Of a stretch of 64,000 nt of DNA, positions 31,617 through 41,462 are shown piece by piece. Each line of letters begins with the position of its first letter. The stretch's first letter is position 1. The DNA is taken from assembly GCA_029237695.1 (NCBI GenBank), contig JAQRGA010000384.1, positions 1-64,000 of the forward strand, written 5' to 3'. The position numbers and the translations under genes were made by a program. The stretch is from Conchocele bisecta. Lineage: Eukaryota; Mollusca; Bivalvia; Lucinida; Thyasiridae. Under the pieces are notes generated by a model. It did no database searches and was not told where the DNA came from. It saw only the letters and a list, made by a program, of their open reading frames with translations.

Positions 31617-32984
31617 AGTTAAGTGATCAATCATGTTTTGGATGTGACAAGGCACCTGCCACCAACTGTTGATCTTGTAGAGGGGTTACACTGTTGTGTC
31701 TATGTTCACGGTTGTAAATATGTGTGACAGTGTCCGCGTCTAGGAGACGCTGGATATTCATGTAAAATGGTTCGGCAAGTAACAATGTTTCTGTCCGATT
31801 CCCAACACTAACAAATAATGTCTATTGTAACAATTTTGCCTGGGCGAGTAGATTTTAATCGTACTAGAAACATAAAAAATGGAATTTTCTTTCTCTGAAT
31901 CATAAAACAATAAAACCAGATTCAAAAATGTCCAGTGCATTTTTACTGAAATTGGTAAAAGCCTTAAAATATGTAAAATGATCTTAGCTGTCGACAGGCT
32001 GTGGAACACCATTAAATGAAATTTAAAAGATCAATCTGGCTTACACACAGAGTCCAACTGTATATGGCCGTATTGTTTAATTGATGTAGACCCCAAACCA
32101 ATCAATCAGTTCCTACACAAATACGGATCACTGAAATACAGGAATTGCAGCGTAACCCATTCAAACTGGACATCCTGGCGATCTCCCGGGGTGTCCGGTT
32201 TGGAGGGGTTACACTGTAGTACTCTTCAGGGTTACACTGTAATACAGATATAATATTTAGTAATATTTATTTTACTGATGGGGACTCGCGGTGGTATCAC
32301 GATATTTTCATATACAAATGAGGCATATTTTTTAATTATTTATACTAATTAAACGCCGCTTATACGTCACCTGAAAAAAATATTTTTTTCGACAGATTAT
32401 AAAGTATGATCAGAGCACACTAAAAATAAATACAGATAATAAATAGTAATGTCCGTTAACATTTTAAGGAAACACGGTTATCGCCCCTGATATCAGTGTG
32501 GAATTTAAGTCTGATATAAAATGTATACTAATGCCAATCAATACGTGGGGTAATGGCGAATGAATGTTTAGTCTGCCAGAAAATGACATATCTACAGAAC
32601 ATAGAAACATATCTACAGAATAATAACCTACTGCGTGGGCATGTACCTTTAATAAAAGTTCACTTAAAGTCATTCCTTGATCAATAGTTGACAGCAGTGC
32701 CCCAGATAACTAGACAATTCTAATAAAATACCAAGATATTGTTTTTCATGGAAAATAAGAAAAATATGCTACATTTGCGGTCTGTTTATTGTTTTCTGCA
32801 ACATAGTAAAGGCACTACAAACATTTTATGACTTTTTGATACTCGCTACTTCTGATTTCAAATGGGTTTTTGGCAATTTTAATTGGGTATTTAAGCAAAT
32901 ACGCAGCTTATCTGGAGCTCTGGTAGACATTTAATGTAAAAAAACAGCACGTTCATTGCTGCACATTTTACATGTAATACAGGC
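31617..32984. mobile_element. Mostly unassigned; family V and family Y copies
   Basis: 32155-32222 is a family V palindrome (GGACATCCTGGCGATC / CCCGGGGTGTCCGGTTTGG). 32230-32425 (TTTAGTAATATTTATTTTAC, TTTCATATACAAATGAGGCA, ATTATTTATACTAATTAAA, CGTCACCTGAAAA) is the same family, inverted, as 61150-61330. The remainder, including 32426-32984, shows nothing supported. Confidence 0.45.
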
Positions 32985-33192
32985 CCGTAGCCAGACCTGT
33001 TTGAAGGGGGGTCGGGGGGGGGGGTCGTTTCGAAGGCCCAAGGGGCCTGACGTATCTAGGGAGGTCTAAAAAGTGGACCTCGAGGCTAACAAAGTGGACC
33101 TCGAGGACTGGGCGGGGCAGGGGTCGTCCGACCGCTCCGACCCCCCCCCCCCCCCACCCCCCCCCCCCCTGGCTACGGGCCAGTAATATATA
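32985..33192. mobile_element. hAT-type MITE with G/C homopolymers
   Basis: CAGGCCCGTAGCCAG at 32983 and CTGGCTACGGGCC near 33169 are inverted ends. The interior has G and C runs and two copies of AAGTGGACCTCGAGG. ATGTAATA before and GTAATATA after are similar but not an exact 8-bp duplication. This end type is widespread among invertebrate hAT MITEs (knowledge). Confidence 0.6.
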
Positions 33193-33256
33193 TTGACGTA
33201 GGAGCGATTTTGTGAACGCATTTCTCCTTACAAGTCAATACCTCAAACGTGTCAAA

Positions 33257-33613
33257 AGTACGGAGCCCCACTTGTTTTTATGAATTCATTCCCACGAAAT
33301 AACAATTCTTTCCCTCAATTTAACAATTCGTTCCATCGAATGAACAATTCGTTCCCTCGAATTAACAATTCGTTCCCACGATACAACAATTCGTTCCCGT
33401 GGGAACGAATTGTTATTTCGTGCGAACGTATTGTTAAATTTAGAGAACGAATTTTAATTCGTGAGAACGAATTGTTATTCGTGTGAACGAATTGTTAAAT
33501 TGAGGAAGCAAATTGTTATTTTGTGGGAACGAATTAATAAAAAAAAGAATTTACGTACAATTATATAACGAATTAATAAAACGAAATCCTTGTCCCGTGC
33601 GGGGCTCCGTACT
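33257..33613. mobile_element. Foldback element with head-to-head 20-bp repeats
   Basis: Outer ends AGTACGGAGCCCC (33257) and GGGGCTCCGTACT (33601-33613) are exact inverses. Inside, AACAATTCGTTCCCACGA-type units run five times on one strand (33290-33400) and then about six times inverted (GTGGGAACGAATTGTTAT and variants, 33395-33540), meeting at TTCCCGTGGGAA. Copies differ at one or two bases. The short open frames are repeat translations. Confidence 0.75.
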
Positions 33614-33879
33614 AAAGCACCGTGTTGTAATGTATTTAAATTGCATGCACATGTTTGATCATACGTCCGCAACTTTAAAAGAAATTAATGAAGTTTTGTT
33701 ATTAATAAAATAACGGAGAAATTTAAACATTGAAAATGACGAGACATTTTTTTTAACTTCCAATGCCATTTATGCAAATAACATTGTTTTAATTAGTGAT
33801 ACAAATCGCCATTTTGTTGCACACTGTCATACATAAGTGTTTCTGGAACACCGCGCGTACCGGTGTACCGGTTGGCATT

Positions 33880-34115
33880 TGTGGCTGTGACAGGAGAAAT
33901 GGAGTTGATGACTTTTGTCACCAGTGTAGATCCAGATCAGCCTGTGCATCCGCAGTCTGATCACGATCTGCACTGTTCGCCATTCCATCAACGAAACACA
34001 CACCATGCTTCTAGCCAGCAACATAGATCGTTGTCAGACTACAGGGGTGTGATATTTGATCTGGAGCTACACTGGTCACACATTCCATAAGACCCATTTC
34101 TTCAGTGACATACAC
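33880..34115 (+). mobile_element. MITE-C
   Basis: TTTGTGGCTGTGACAGGAGA, AGATCAGCCTGTGCATCCGC, CATTCCATCAACGAAACACA, GATCTGGAGCTACACTGGTC, CCATAAGACCCATTTCTTCA. Full length, about 235 bp. 33614-33879 shows nothing supported. Confidence 0.7.
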
Positions 34116-34242
34116 GTTTGATCAGGTGTTGTATTATTGTAGATTATAGATGGTTTTGTCTTGTAATTTCAACATAGATTGGTATTTCCTGTAGATTGTC
34201 TAAATATGTGTTACAAGCAGCAATGAAAATGTACTACATTAG

Positions 34243-34326
34243 TACAGTGCAACCTCTCTACAACAGCCACCCATGGGAAGACGCAAAACTGGCTGTTGTA
34301 GAGAGGTGGCTGTTGTAGGGAGGTTA
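34243..34326. mobile_element. Family V palindrome
   Basis: ACCTCTCTACAACAGCCACC, then CTGGCTGTTGTAGAGAGGTG and a second GGCTGTTGTAGGGAGGTT. Confidence 0.55.
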
Positions 34327-34341
34327 ATGCTGAATTATATT

Positions 34342-34512
34342 TTGTCGTCTGCTGTTTATTTATTTTCTTCGATAATTCTCATAAAATAGATGCTAAAACA
34401 GCATTTTAGACTCATTTCCAATGGAAATGATTGTGTCAAAGCATGTTTTTATTGCGAACGCAACAGCAGACGACAATTTTTCTTTTCGTGTTCATTAGTA
34501 TAAGGGTTAGAT
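34342..34512. mobile_element. TTAA-MITE, degraded copy
   Basis: TTTGTCGTCTGCTGTTTATT, the CATTTCCAATGGAAATG middle, ACAGCAGACGACAATTTT and right end TATAAGGGTTAG. Ends are eroded. Confidence 0.5.
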
Positions 34513-34619
34513 ATAGAGGGAATCATCAATTTGGGATATAAAATAGTGAAATTTGTTGTATCACTTCCAAATTACATCATTTTTGGCCATTATCTCTTTT
34601 GAAAACTTTAAATATAGCG

Positions 34620-35650
34620 AAATAACACAATTTGGCTATAAATAAACGTTTTCACTACAAGAGTTCGGTAAACTAAAGTTAGGCGGTTTGCATTTTGGCT
34701 ATAAATAAATGTTTTAACTACAATAGTTCGGTAAACTAAAGTAAGGCGGTTTGCAATTTGGCTATAAATAAACGTTTTAACTACAAGAGTTCGGTAAACT
34801 AAAGTTAGGCGGTTTGCAATTTGGCTATAAATAAACGTTTTAACTACAAGAGTTCGGTAAACTAAAGTTAGGCGGTTAGCAATTTGGCTATAAATAAACG
34901 TTTTATCTACAATAGTTTGGTAAACTAAAGTTAGGCGGTTTGCAATTTGGCTATAAATAAACGTTTTCACTACAAGAGGTCGGTAAACTAAAGTTAGGCG
35001 GTTTGTAATTTGGCTATAAATAAACGTTTTAGCTACAATAGTTCGGTAAACTAAAGTTAGGCGGTTTGCAATTTGGCTATAAGTAAACGTTTTATCTATA
35101 ATAGTTCGGTAAACTAAAGTTAGTTGGTTTGCAATTTGGCTATAAATAAACGTTTTAACTACAATAGTTCGGTAGACTAAAGTTAGGCGGTTTGCCTTCT
35201 AATCCAGGGGCAATTGTAGGTATATGTATAAGATGACGGAAGTCAAGAGTTAGGTAAACTAAGGTTTAGGCGGTTTGCAAGTTGGCTATAAATAAACGTT
35301 TTTACTATAATAGTTCGGTAAACTAAAGTTAGGCGGTTTGCAATTTGGCTATAAATAAACGTTTTCACTACAAGAGGTCGGCAAACTAAAGTTAGGCGGT
35401 TTGTAATTTGGCTATAAATAAACAATTTGACTATATAAACGTTTTATAACTACAATAGTTCGGTAAACTAAAGTTAGGCGGTTTGCAATTTGGCTATTAA
35501 TAAACGTTTTAACTACAAGAGTTCGGTAAACTAAAGTTAGGCGGTTTGCAATTTGACTATAAATAAACGTTTTATCTACAATAGTTAGGTAAAGTGAAGT
35601 TAGGCGGTTTGCCTTCTAATCCAGGGGCAATTGTAGGTATATGTATAAGA
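34620..35650. repeat. 63-bp tandem array with a higher-order spacer
   Basis: The unit GCAATTTGGCTATAAATAAA, CGTTTTAACTACAAGAGTTC, GGTAAACTAAAGTTAGGCGG, TTT repeats about 16 times. Twice the array is interrupted by the same 39-bp word CCTTCTAATCCAGGGGCAAT plus TGTAGGTATATGTATAAGA (35196 and 35611), 415 bp apart, so the block was duplicated as a larger unit. The minus-strand frames of 120 and 60 codons are repeat translations. Confidence 0.9.
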
Positions 35651-36054
35651 TTCCGGCACCTCGTGTTAATTTATGGCACCCGGTGTTTTTATAAACTTGA
35701 ATGTATAAGGTTTCAAAAAAATCCGGGTGCCATTTTTTAAACCAAGTTCAAGGTCATTTCAAGGTCATTGAACTTCATGCTTGACGGAAGTCGAAAATTG
35801 CCAATATATGAGCCAATAGGTCATGGTCCTTAACTTGGAAATTGGTGTAAGTTGTTAAAAACATTTCTGATGGATATATTAAAGAATTTACGTAAACTAC
35901 ACTAATATTCAGTATATAATTATCATATTTTCAAGATGGCCGCCAAAAATCGGGTATTTATGAGATTTCGGTTGAATTATTTGTGTAATGCTAAGCGCAT
36001 ATATTGAACCCTGATTTGATCGGCTAATAACATCATGCTCTGCATGGCTTTTCA
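35651..36054. other. Dispersed-repeat-like, no gene
   Basis: ATGGCACCCGGTGTTTTTAT against ATCCGGGTGCCATTTTT is an inverted pair (35672/35724). CAAGGTCATTTCAAGGTCAT and CAAGATGGCCGCCAAAAATC resemble the composite family at 3763-7945. Confidence 0.4.
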
Positions 36055-36405
36055 TTTGTTTATTGGTGCTTAACGGCCTATCAACATCTAAGGTCATGTA
36101 AGGCCGGGCAAACGGGTTCGATCCCGTTTTAACTTGCTGCATTGGGGGAGGGGGAATCCCAAAATAAGAACGGAATATTTACATCAAGAAAAAATATATT
36201 CAGCCCTGAAATTAGAATAAACTGACCTTGTGCCAGGTCCATACCACCAAGTCACTTGGCCCCTTCCCCTAAAATAGGATTACGAACAATTGTAATACAC
36301 ACATAAGGGGTATAACCAGATTCAACTGTCAAATAAAAAAAATGCCAAAGACGTATGTGAGGGCCAAACCGCGTCTCCAGTCGGAATTCCGGTAAGGATA
36401 ATGTA
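36055..36405 (-). mobile_element. SINE-A' variant
   Basis: TTTGTTTATTGGTGCTTAAC, GGCCGGGCAAACGGGTTCGA, TTTTAACTTGCTGCATTGG, CTGACCTTGTGCCAGGTCC, TAAGGGGTATAACCAGATTC and GGAATTCCGGTAAGGAT give the whole variant read in reverse. Confidence 0.7.
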
Positions 36406-36429
36406 CAGTATCATTAATACATTTCACAC

Positions 36430-36592
36430 CGTATATGTGGCTGTGACTGGAGAAATGGGGCTTATGGGTGTTGTGACCAGTGTCGATCCAGATCAACCTG
36501 TGCAACCGCACTGTCCGATCAGGATCTGCATTGTTCGCCATTCCATCTATGATACATCCGTCAAACCCATTTCTCCAGTCACGCCCACATAT
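36430..36592 (+). mobile_element. MITE-C, internally deleted
   Basis: TATGTGGCTGTGACTGGAGA, ATCCAGATCAACCTGTGCAA, TCGCCATTCCATC, CCATTTCTCCAGTCACGCCC. The right-hand inner portion is missing. Confidence 0.65.
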
Positions 36593-37009
36593 GACAAGGA
36601 CCTCCCTAATAAACTGGTGAGAAGGCGGGATGGCGTGGTAAAATGCTGGGTGTGGGTGGCAACAAATGGAGATGTGTAGAAATAAAATAGTTATTCCCAC
36701 ACACGATCCATATTACTCAACTGTAAAACAATATTGTGTGGTATTTTATCCGCCAATAAAGTAAATTTCCAGACGTTTCCGAATCAATTTATGACATTGG
36801 CTGCAACAACGTTGAATAGAAACGTATTAAAATACTTTTTGTTTTATTTGCAACAACATTTATTACCCAGTCTGATGAAATAATAGGAGTCTGGAATCCA
36901 TAGTTGAAAACATTACTGCTACTAATAATGTAAGTATCTATAACGCTATATTATCTGCACAATGGAATACAATTCAACAAAACCACAACCAGATATTCAC
37001 CATATGAGA
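36593..37009 (+). other. Short open frame, otherwise unassigned
   Basis: Directly after MITE-C the plus frame reads YDKDLPNKLVRRRDGVVKCW and VWVATNGDV to TAG at 36679. It could be an exon scrap; no clear 3' splice site (CATATGACAAG) supports it. 36690-37009 shows nothing. Confidence 0.2.
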
Positions 37010-37262
37010 CACACCGTGTGATTTTGTAACTAAAAACATGCGAGTTTTCATGAAATATATTTACAGAAACTGTGACATTTCCCGTAAATGACGTCGAAAG
37101 ATGACAGCATTTTCAAAGCAAATGCGGAATAGAATTCCGCATTTGCTATGAAAATTGTGTCAACTTCCGACATCATTTACGGAAAATATCGTAAATTTTG
37201 TAAATATTTTTCATTTCAATCGCACATGTTCTTAGGTACAAAATCACATGACATATCTCCAT
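37010..37262. mobile_element. MITE-U
   Basis: Long palindrome: CCGTGTGATTTTGTAACTA, TTTTCATGAAATATATTTAC, GACATTTCCCGTAAATGACG, centre GCAAATGCGGAATAGAATTC / CGCATTTGC, and the complement out to GGTACAAAATCACATGACAT. Other copies: 55790-56025 and 58225-58725 (interrupted). Confidence 0.7.
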
Positions 37263-38080
37263 TATTTAGTGTATCTTTATGGAATATCCATGAAATGTTT
37301 TGTTATCAGATACTGATTTTAACGTTACAATGGAAATGATCAATGGAAATGACTTATCTGATATAGACACAGGTTGAAGTCCACGGTATAGACATACATC
37401 AACTATACAGTCGAGCACCAATACCTCGAACGTCAGTATCTCGATGGTATCCCCTATCTCGATGATTCGCTAAAGTCCCGAATTATATCCTACATAAAAG
37501 CACAATAAGTGATAAAAAAAAAAAGCTAACATTTTTTTTTACTCCCCTCTTATAACACATTATGTGTTATAAGAGGGCGTACAATTTTTGATTAGCTTAT
37601 TTTGTTTCCACTTATTGATGATTCTATGTATATTTATTGTATTTATGAACATTGGTCCGTTACTTCAACCTGTGCATATAGATGCATATATAGTGAGACC
37701 TCTCTAAACCGAACACCAAGAAAACTTCGGTGATCTTATTGTTTATGGGTATATGTGTAATTCATCTCAGATGATAATGCATGTTCAGGATTGCAAAGCA
37801 CACAACAATGTCTCAGGTCATATATCTGATTAACAGTAGAACATCTCTAAACTGGACACCCTGGGGACCTCCCAGGGTGTCAAGTTTAGAGAGGTTCCAC
37901 TGTGCTTTGCCACTGTATGTCGAAGATTCACCGAACACATTGAGACGAACCAGAAAACCACTGCGGATGTATTCGTTTCCTGCGGACATATTCGCGTCTT
38001 ATGGCCACGCAAATACATCCCCGGGCGTATCGCTCGTGCGGATACATTCGCACCTTTCAACCCCTTCATACGTCTTACAG
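37263..38080. mobile_element. Unassigned, with hairpins and family V copy
   Basis: CCCCTCTTATAACACATTAT / GTGTTATAAGAGGG (37544-37576) is a hairpin. 37845-37906 is a family V palindrome (CTAAACTGGACACCCTGGGG / CCCAGGGTGTCAAGTTTAG). About 37920-38070 contains GCGGATGTATTCG / GCGGACATATTCGC-like near repeats. The stretch ends in the pyrimidine tract CACCTTTCAACCCCTTC that serves the next exon. Confidence 0.5.
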
Positions 38081-38260
38081 GGAAAGTACTCCGGGGACGC
38101 CGTTGGATTCCGGATATGTTCGCTTATAAAGCTGACGGACACGAGCCAACAAGCCGAGGGTGACACTGCTGCACTACCTGATCAACGAGGCAGAGAAACA
38201 GAACAGCTATGCTATCTCCTTTGCTGATGACCTTTGTCCAGATCTCAGTGTGTTATGCAG
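38081..38260 (+). CDS. Formin FH2-domain exon with a frameshift
   Basis: Bounded by a good acceptor (CATACGTCTTACAG, 38067-38080) and donor (GTAAAC, 38261). The first frame reads GKYSGDAVGFRICSLIKLTD T; from 38145 a different frame reads NKPRVTLLHYLINEAEKQ then NSYAISFADDLC. The words GFxxxSLxKLxDT and NKPxxxLLHxL are the hallmark of the FH2 core, in which formins cap and elongate actin filaments as dimers. The break at 38144 (one leftover base, equal to a two-base loss) kills the frame as written: pseudogene, polymorphism or consensus error. The exon ends in phase 2. Which formin subgroup is not decided; the pattern is nearest to INF2/FHDC1-like members. Confidence 0.72.
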
Positions 38261-38339
38261 GTAAACATATACATACCAAGAGGAGCTCACATGAGTGATG
38301 GTTTAATATGACATATTTATAAAATTGTCGATCTCAGAG

Positions 38340-38540
38340 TATTAGCACAGTGTAATAAAAATCATAATACATAGTGTAATAAATATGCAAATTGGTGCAT
38401 TAAAAAGAATCTAACATTTCTGATGCTTTAATATGGTATTTACTAAATTTGTTGACCAATTTCACAAGAAACTCGTTTAATAGTACCGTAATATCATATT
38501 AAATCATCACTCATTGAAGATCCTCTGTTTATTAAACGAG
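38340..38540. mobile_element. Family T element
   Basis: CAGTGTAATAAAAATCATAA, GAATCTAACATTTCTGATGC, TTTAATATGGTATTTACTAA and the inverted TAATATCATATTAAATCATC, then GATCCTCT. Same family at 50895-51170 and a scrap at 48565-48612. Confidence 0.55.
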
Positions 38541-38811
38541 TTTACTGATTGCATAAGAAACAAAGCTCAGCTGAATAGTTTGCTATCAGTCAACACGTTT
38601 AATAAATATCATAGTCAAGTGTAGGAACTGCTCAGAAGAAAAGTTCAGAAATTGATGTGATACAATTGTCAAAACGGTTTTAAAGTGTTTTGGAAACTGG
38701 CTGGAAGATCGGGAAATGACCATCATTCATGGATTCTACTCATGTTCCATCTTCCCCTTTATTTCATCGAAATCTGTGGAATAAGAAGAAAGTTATACAA
38801 TGTATAGAGAA

Positions 38812-39123
38812 TAGTAGATTAGTGCCGTGAATGGGAAAACATATCTGGCAAGGCTTAGGAAACGGGATGGGCGGCCGAGGCTCTGCCGAGCACATCCCGT
38901 TTCCGTGCCGCGCCAGATATGTTTTCCCATTCACGGCACTAACCTACTATTTATTCTATTTATCCCGTTAACAACCTACAAAGGAACCTTTAGAGAATGC
39001 AAAACAATAAACCCAGACACCGCACATATTCATACGCAATGATTAGGTCATATTGACAGGATATCAAACATGTTTCACGGCACCGGTTTCACGGCACATA
39101 CGCACTGTGTTGACGGGATAAAA
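38812..39123 (+). mobile_element. Family K element
   Basis: Palindrome 38818-38950 (TTAGTGCCGTGAATGGGAAA, ACATATCTGGC, GAAACGGGATGG and its complement to GCACTAACCTACTATT), then TTATCCCGTTAAC at 38960, and an opposing GTTGACGGGATAAA at 39110-39123 enclosing TTTCACGGCACCGGTTTCAC. Copies at 48025-48366 (-) and 62180-62466 (+). The open frames across it are by-products. Confidence 0.65.
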
Positions 39124-39208
39124 ATAATACTCGAGTCGAAATTGACATGTTTTTGGTTATTCACATATTCAGTCAGTAATCTACACTCGCCCATGTAAAT
39201 AGTTTTAG

Positions 39209-39418
39209 ATGTGCCATACCAAACGTTTAACTGTACAAACACCCAAGAGAGGTCTACTGTCTCGTTCACTCTCCCGATGTCAAATTTACATTCTGAAAAG
39301 AATCCTGGACAACCTACAAGTGGAGATAGCGGAAGTCAACGCAATCGCTAAGTCCATAGACAAGCAACTACACAACGCATATGATGACATCCATACGCAG
39401 TTTGATGCATTTATAAAG
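39209..39418 (+). CDS. Formin-gene helical exon (probable)
   Basis: Ends at a clean donor AAAG|GTAGGC (39418/39419). The frame reads LKRILDNLQVEIAEVNAIAK and SIDKQLHNAYDDIHTQFDAF, a long charged helix of the type found in the C-terminal half of FH2 domains after the LLHxL core. The 5' edge is uncertain: AGTTTTAG at 39208 gives one start but the wrong phase for the upstream exon, while a start at 39250 would be in phase. The frame in front of LKRIL looks poor, so an indel may hide there. Same strand and 0.95 kb after the FH2 exon. Confidence 0.5.
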
Positions 39419-39451
39419 GTAGGCAAAAATGACATGCCCGGGCGTCAGATT

Positions 39452-39692
39452 ATGTGGCAGTGACTGGAGAAATGGGGCTAATTGGATTTGTGACCAGTGT
39501 ATCTCCTGATCAAATAGCACACTCCTGTAGTCTGATAACGATATATATTGCTTGTTAGTATCATGACCCGTGTTTCATAGATGGAATGGCGAACAGTGCA
39601 GATCCTGATCAGACTGGGAATGCACAGGCTGATCTGGATCTACACTGGTCGCAAAACCCATAAACCCGATCTCTCCAGTCACAGGCTCATAT
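39452..39692 (+). mobile_element. MITE-C filling an intron
   Basis: TATGTGGCAGTGACTGGAGA at the left, GATGGAATGGCGAACAGTGC, CAGATCCTGATCAGACTGG-type core, and CCCGATCTCTCCAGTCACAG at the right. It occupies nearly the whole 278-bp gap between the donor at 39419 and the candidate acceptor at 39696. Confidence 0.7.
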
Positions 39693-39696
39693 TCAG

Positions 39697-39888
39697 ACTA
39701 GGCGATCGCCAGGGAGTGTCTCACCCACTAAACGAGGCGATCACCACAAAGGTCAAGGACACACTATGAGGAAGTCCAAATTTATTGATACGAAGGTCAC
39801 GGTCAACAATGTCAATGTCACTGGATGGATAGCTACCAATGTGAGGAAGCTATTGATGAAGTTTAGTAATGATCCGACTAACGGATAA
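39697..39888 (+). CDS. Possible last exon after MITE-C
   Basis: After TCATATTCAG (39687-39696) the phase-0 frame stays open 63 codons to TAA (39886-39888): RRSPGSVSPTKRGDHHKGQG, then MRKSKFIDTKVTVNNVNVTG and ending FSNDPTNG. The phase agrees with the donor at 39418. However another frame (HPLNEAITTKVKDTL, then EEVQIY in the third frame) looks more like an FH2 helix, so indels may be present or the exon may be chance. Treat as a candidate. Confidence 0.3.
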   Translation, partial: TRRSPGSVSPTKRGDHHKGQGHTMRKSKFIDTKVTVNNVNVTGWIATNVRKLLMKFSNDPTNG

Positions 39889-39921
39889 ATATATATGTGA
39901 AATTTGGACACGCACTTTAAA

Positions 39922-40905
39922 CAGACCAAATGTTATTCATACCACAGTAAAGTCAACACCTCATGGTTTTATTCCTTAAATATATTCACTAGTCTAGTGT
40001 ATTATGAATGTTACTACACTGTGTTGTGGTATTCATACCACCCAGTAAAGTCAACACCTCATGGTTTTATTCCTTAAATATATTACACTAGTCTAGTGTA
40101 TATGAATGTTACTACACTGTGTTGTGGTATTCATACCACAGTAAAGTCAACACCTCATGGTTTTATTCCTTAAATATATTACACTAGTCTAGTGTATTAT
40201 GAATGTTACTACACTGTGTTGTGGTATTCATACCACAGTAAAGTCAACATCTCATGGTTTTATTCCTTAAATATATTACACTAGTCTAGTGTATTATGAT
40301 GTTACTACACTGTGTTGTGGTATTCATACCACAGTAAAGTCAAACACCTCATGGTTTTATTCCTTAATATATTACACTAGTCTAGTGTATGAATGTTACT
40401 CACACTGTGTTGTGGTATTCATACCACAGTAAAGTCAACATCTCATGGTTTTATTCCTTAAATATATTACACTAGTCTAGTGTATTATGAATGTTACTAC
40501 ACTGTGTTGTGGTATTCATACCACAGTAAAGTCAACACCTCATGGTTTTATTCCTTAAATATATTACACTAGTCTAGTGTATTATGAATGTTACTACACT
40601 GTGTTGTGGTATTCATACCACAGTAAAGTCAACACCTCATGGTTTTATTTCCTTAAATATATTACACTAGTCTAGTGTATTATGAATGTTACTACAATGT
40701 GTTGTGGTATTCATACCACAGTAAAGTCAACACCTCATGGTTTTATTCCTAAATATTACACTAGTCTAGTGTATTATGAATGTTACGACACTGTGTTGTG
40801 GTATTCATACCACAGTAAAGTCAACACCTCATGGTTTTATTCCTAAATAATTTATTACACTAGTCTAGTGTATATGAATGTTACTACACGGTGTTGTGGA
40901 ATTGC
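39922..40905. repeat. 97-bp tandem array, 10 copies
   Basis: The unit TTCATACCACAGTAAAGTCA, ACACCTCATGGTTTTATTCC, TTAAATATATTACACTAGTC, TAGTGTATTATGAATGTTAC, TACACTGTGTTGTGGTA. Each contains the palindromes ACACTAGTCTAGTGT-like and TGTGGTATTCATACCACA. Copies differ mainly by single-base indels. Confidence 0.92.
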
Positions 40906-41280
40906 CACTTTATGCAATGTTTAGTAATATTTACACTGTCCATAAATCCATAATGGAAATTCCAATTCAACGTATTGCGTTTATATCCCAGTATTACATA
41001 TGCGACGTTGATTCGTTACAGTTTGTTTGACATACTTAATTTCCATGCATGACCATGATGACGTTGTCAATAACGACACTCTATTAACTAGCAACTGTAC
41101 CATGAATTGCAACAAAATGACGTCAAACAACATGATTCTTTTAACTTTGAACATTGGACATTTTTTAAACTATCCGCGAAAAATCAATATGATCACTCTC
41201 CACTCTTTAAACAGAGCAAATGTTTTTCATACTACAGTAAACGCAACAACCCATGGTTTTATTCCTTAAGCATGGAACCT
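40906..41280. repeat. Array shoulder, duplicated
   Basis: 41203-41280 (CTTTAAACAGAGCAAATGTT, TTCATACTACAGTAAACGCA, CATGGTTTTATTCCTTAA) is a diverged copy of the sequence at 39906-39985 that enters the 97-bp array, so the array sits inside a larger old duplication. 40906-41202 shows nothing else. Confidence 0.6.
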
Positions 41281-41460
41281 CTCTAAACTGGACACCATGT
41301 ATAATCAAGTGTTGGTAATTTTGATGGGTTTCATTGTCATTTAACTCCGATGGTGCTGTCTGTTCACGGTCACAAAACACGAACGTGTGTATTGGAGTGG
41401 TCATGTGCCTGATTTACAGTGGAGCATCTCTAAACCGGACACCCTGGGGACTCCACTGTA
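41276..41460. mobile_element. Family V, two partial copies
   Basis: GGAACCTCTCTAAACTGGAC (41276) and GGAGCATCTCTAAACCGGAC then ACCCTGGGGACTCCACTGTA (41421-41460). Confidence 0.5.
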
Positions 41461-41462
41461 CC

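Noticed and set aside
34608..34970. 120-codon minus-strand frame
   Set aside because: The 63-bp unit is divisible by three, so the repeated peptide is an artefact of the array.
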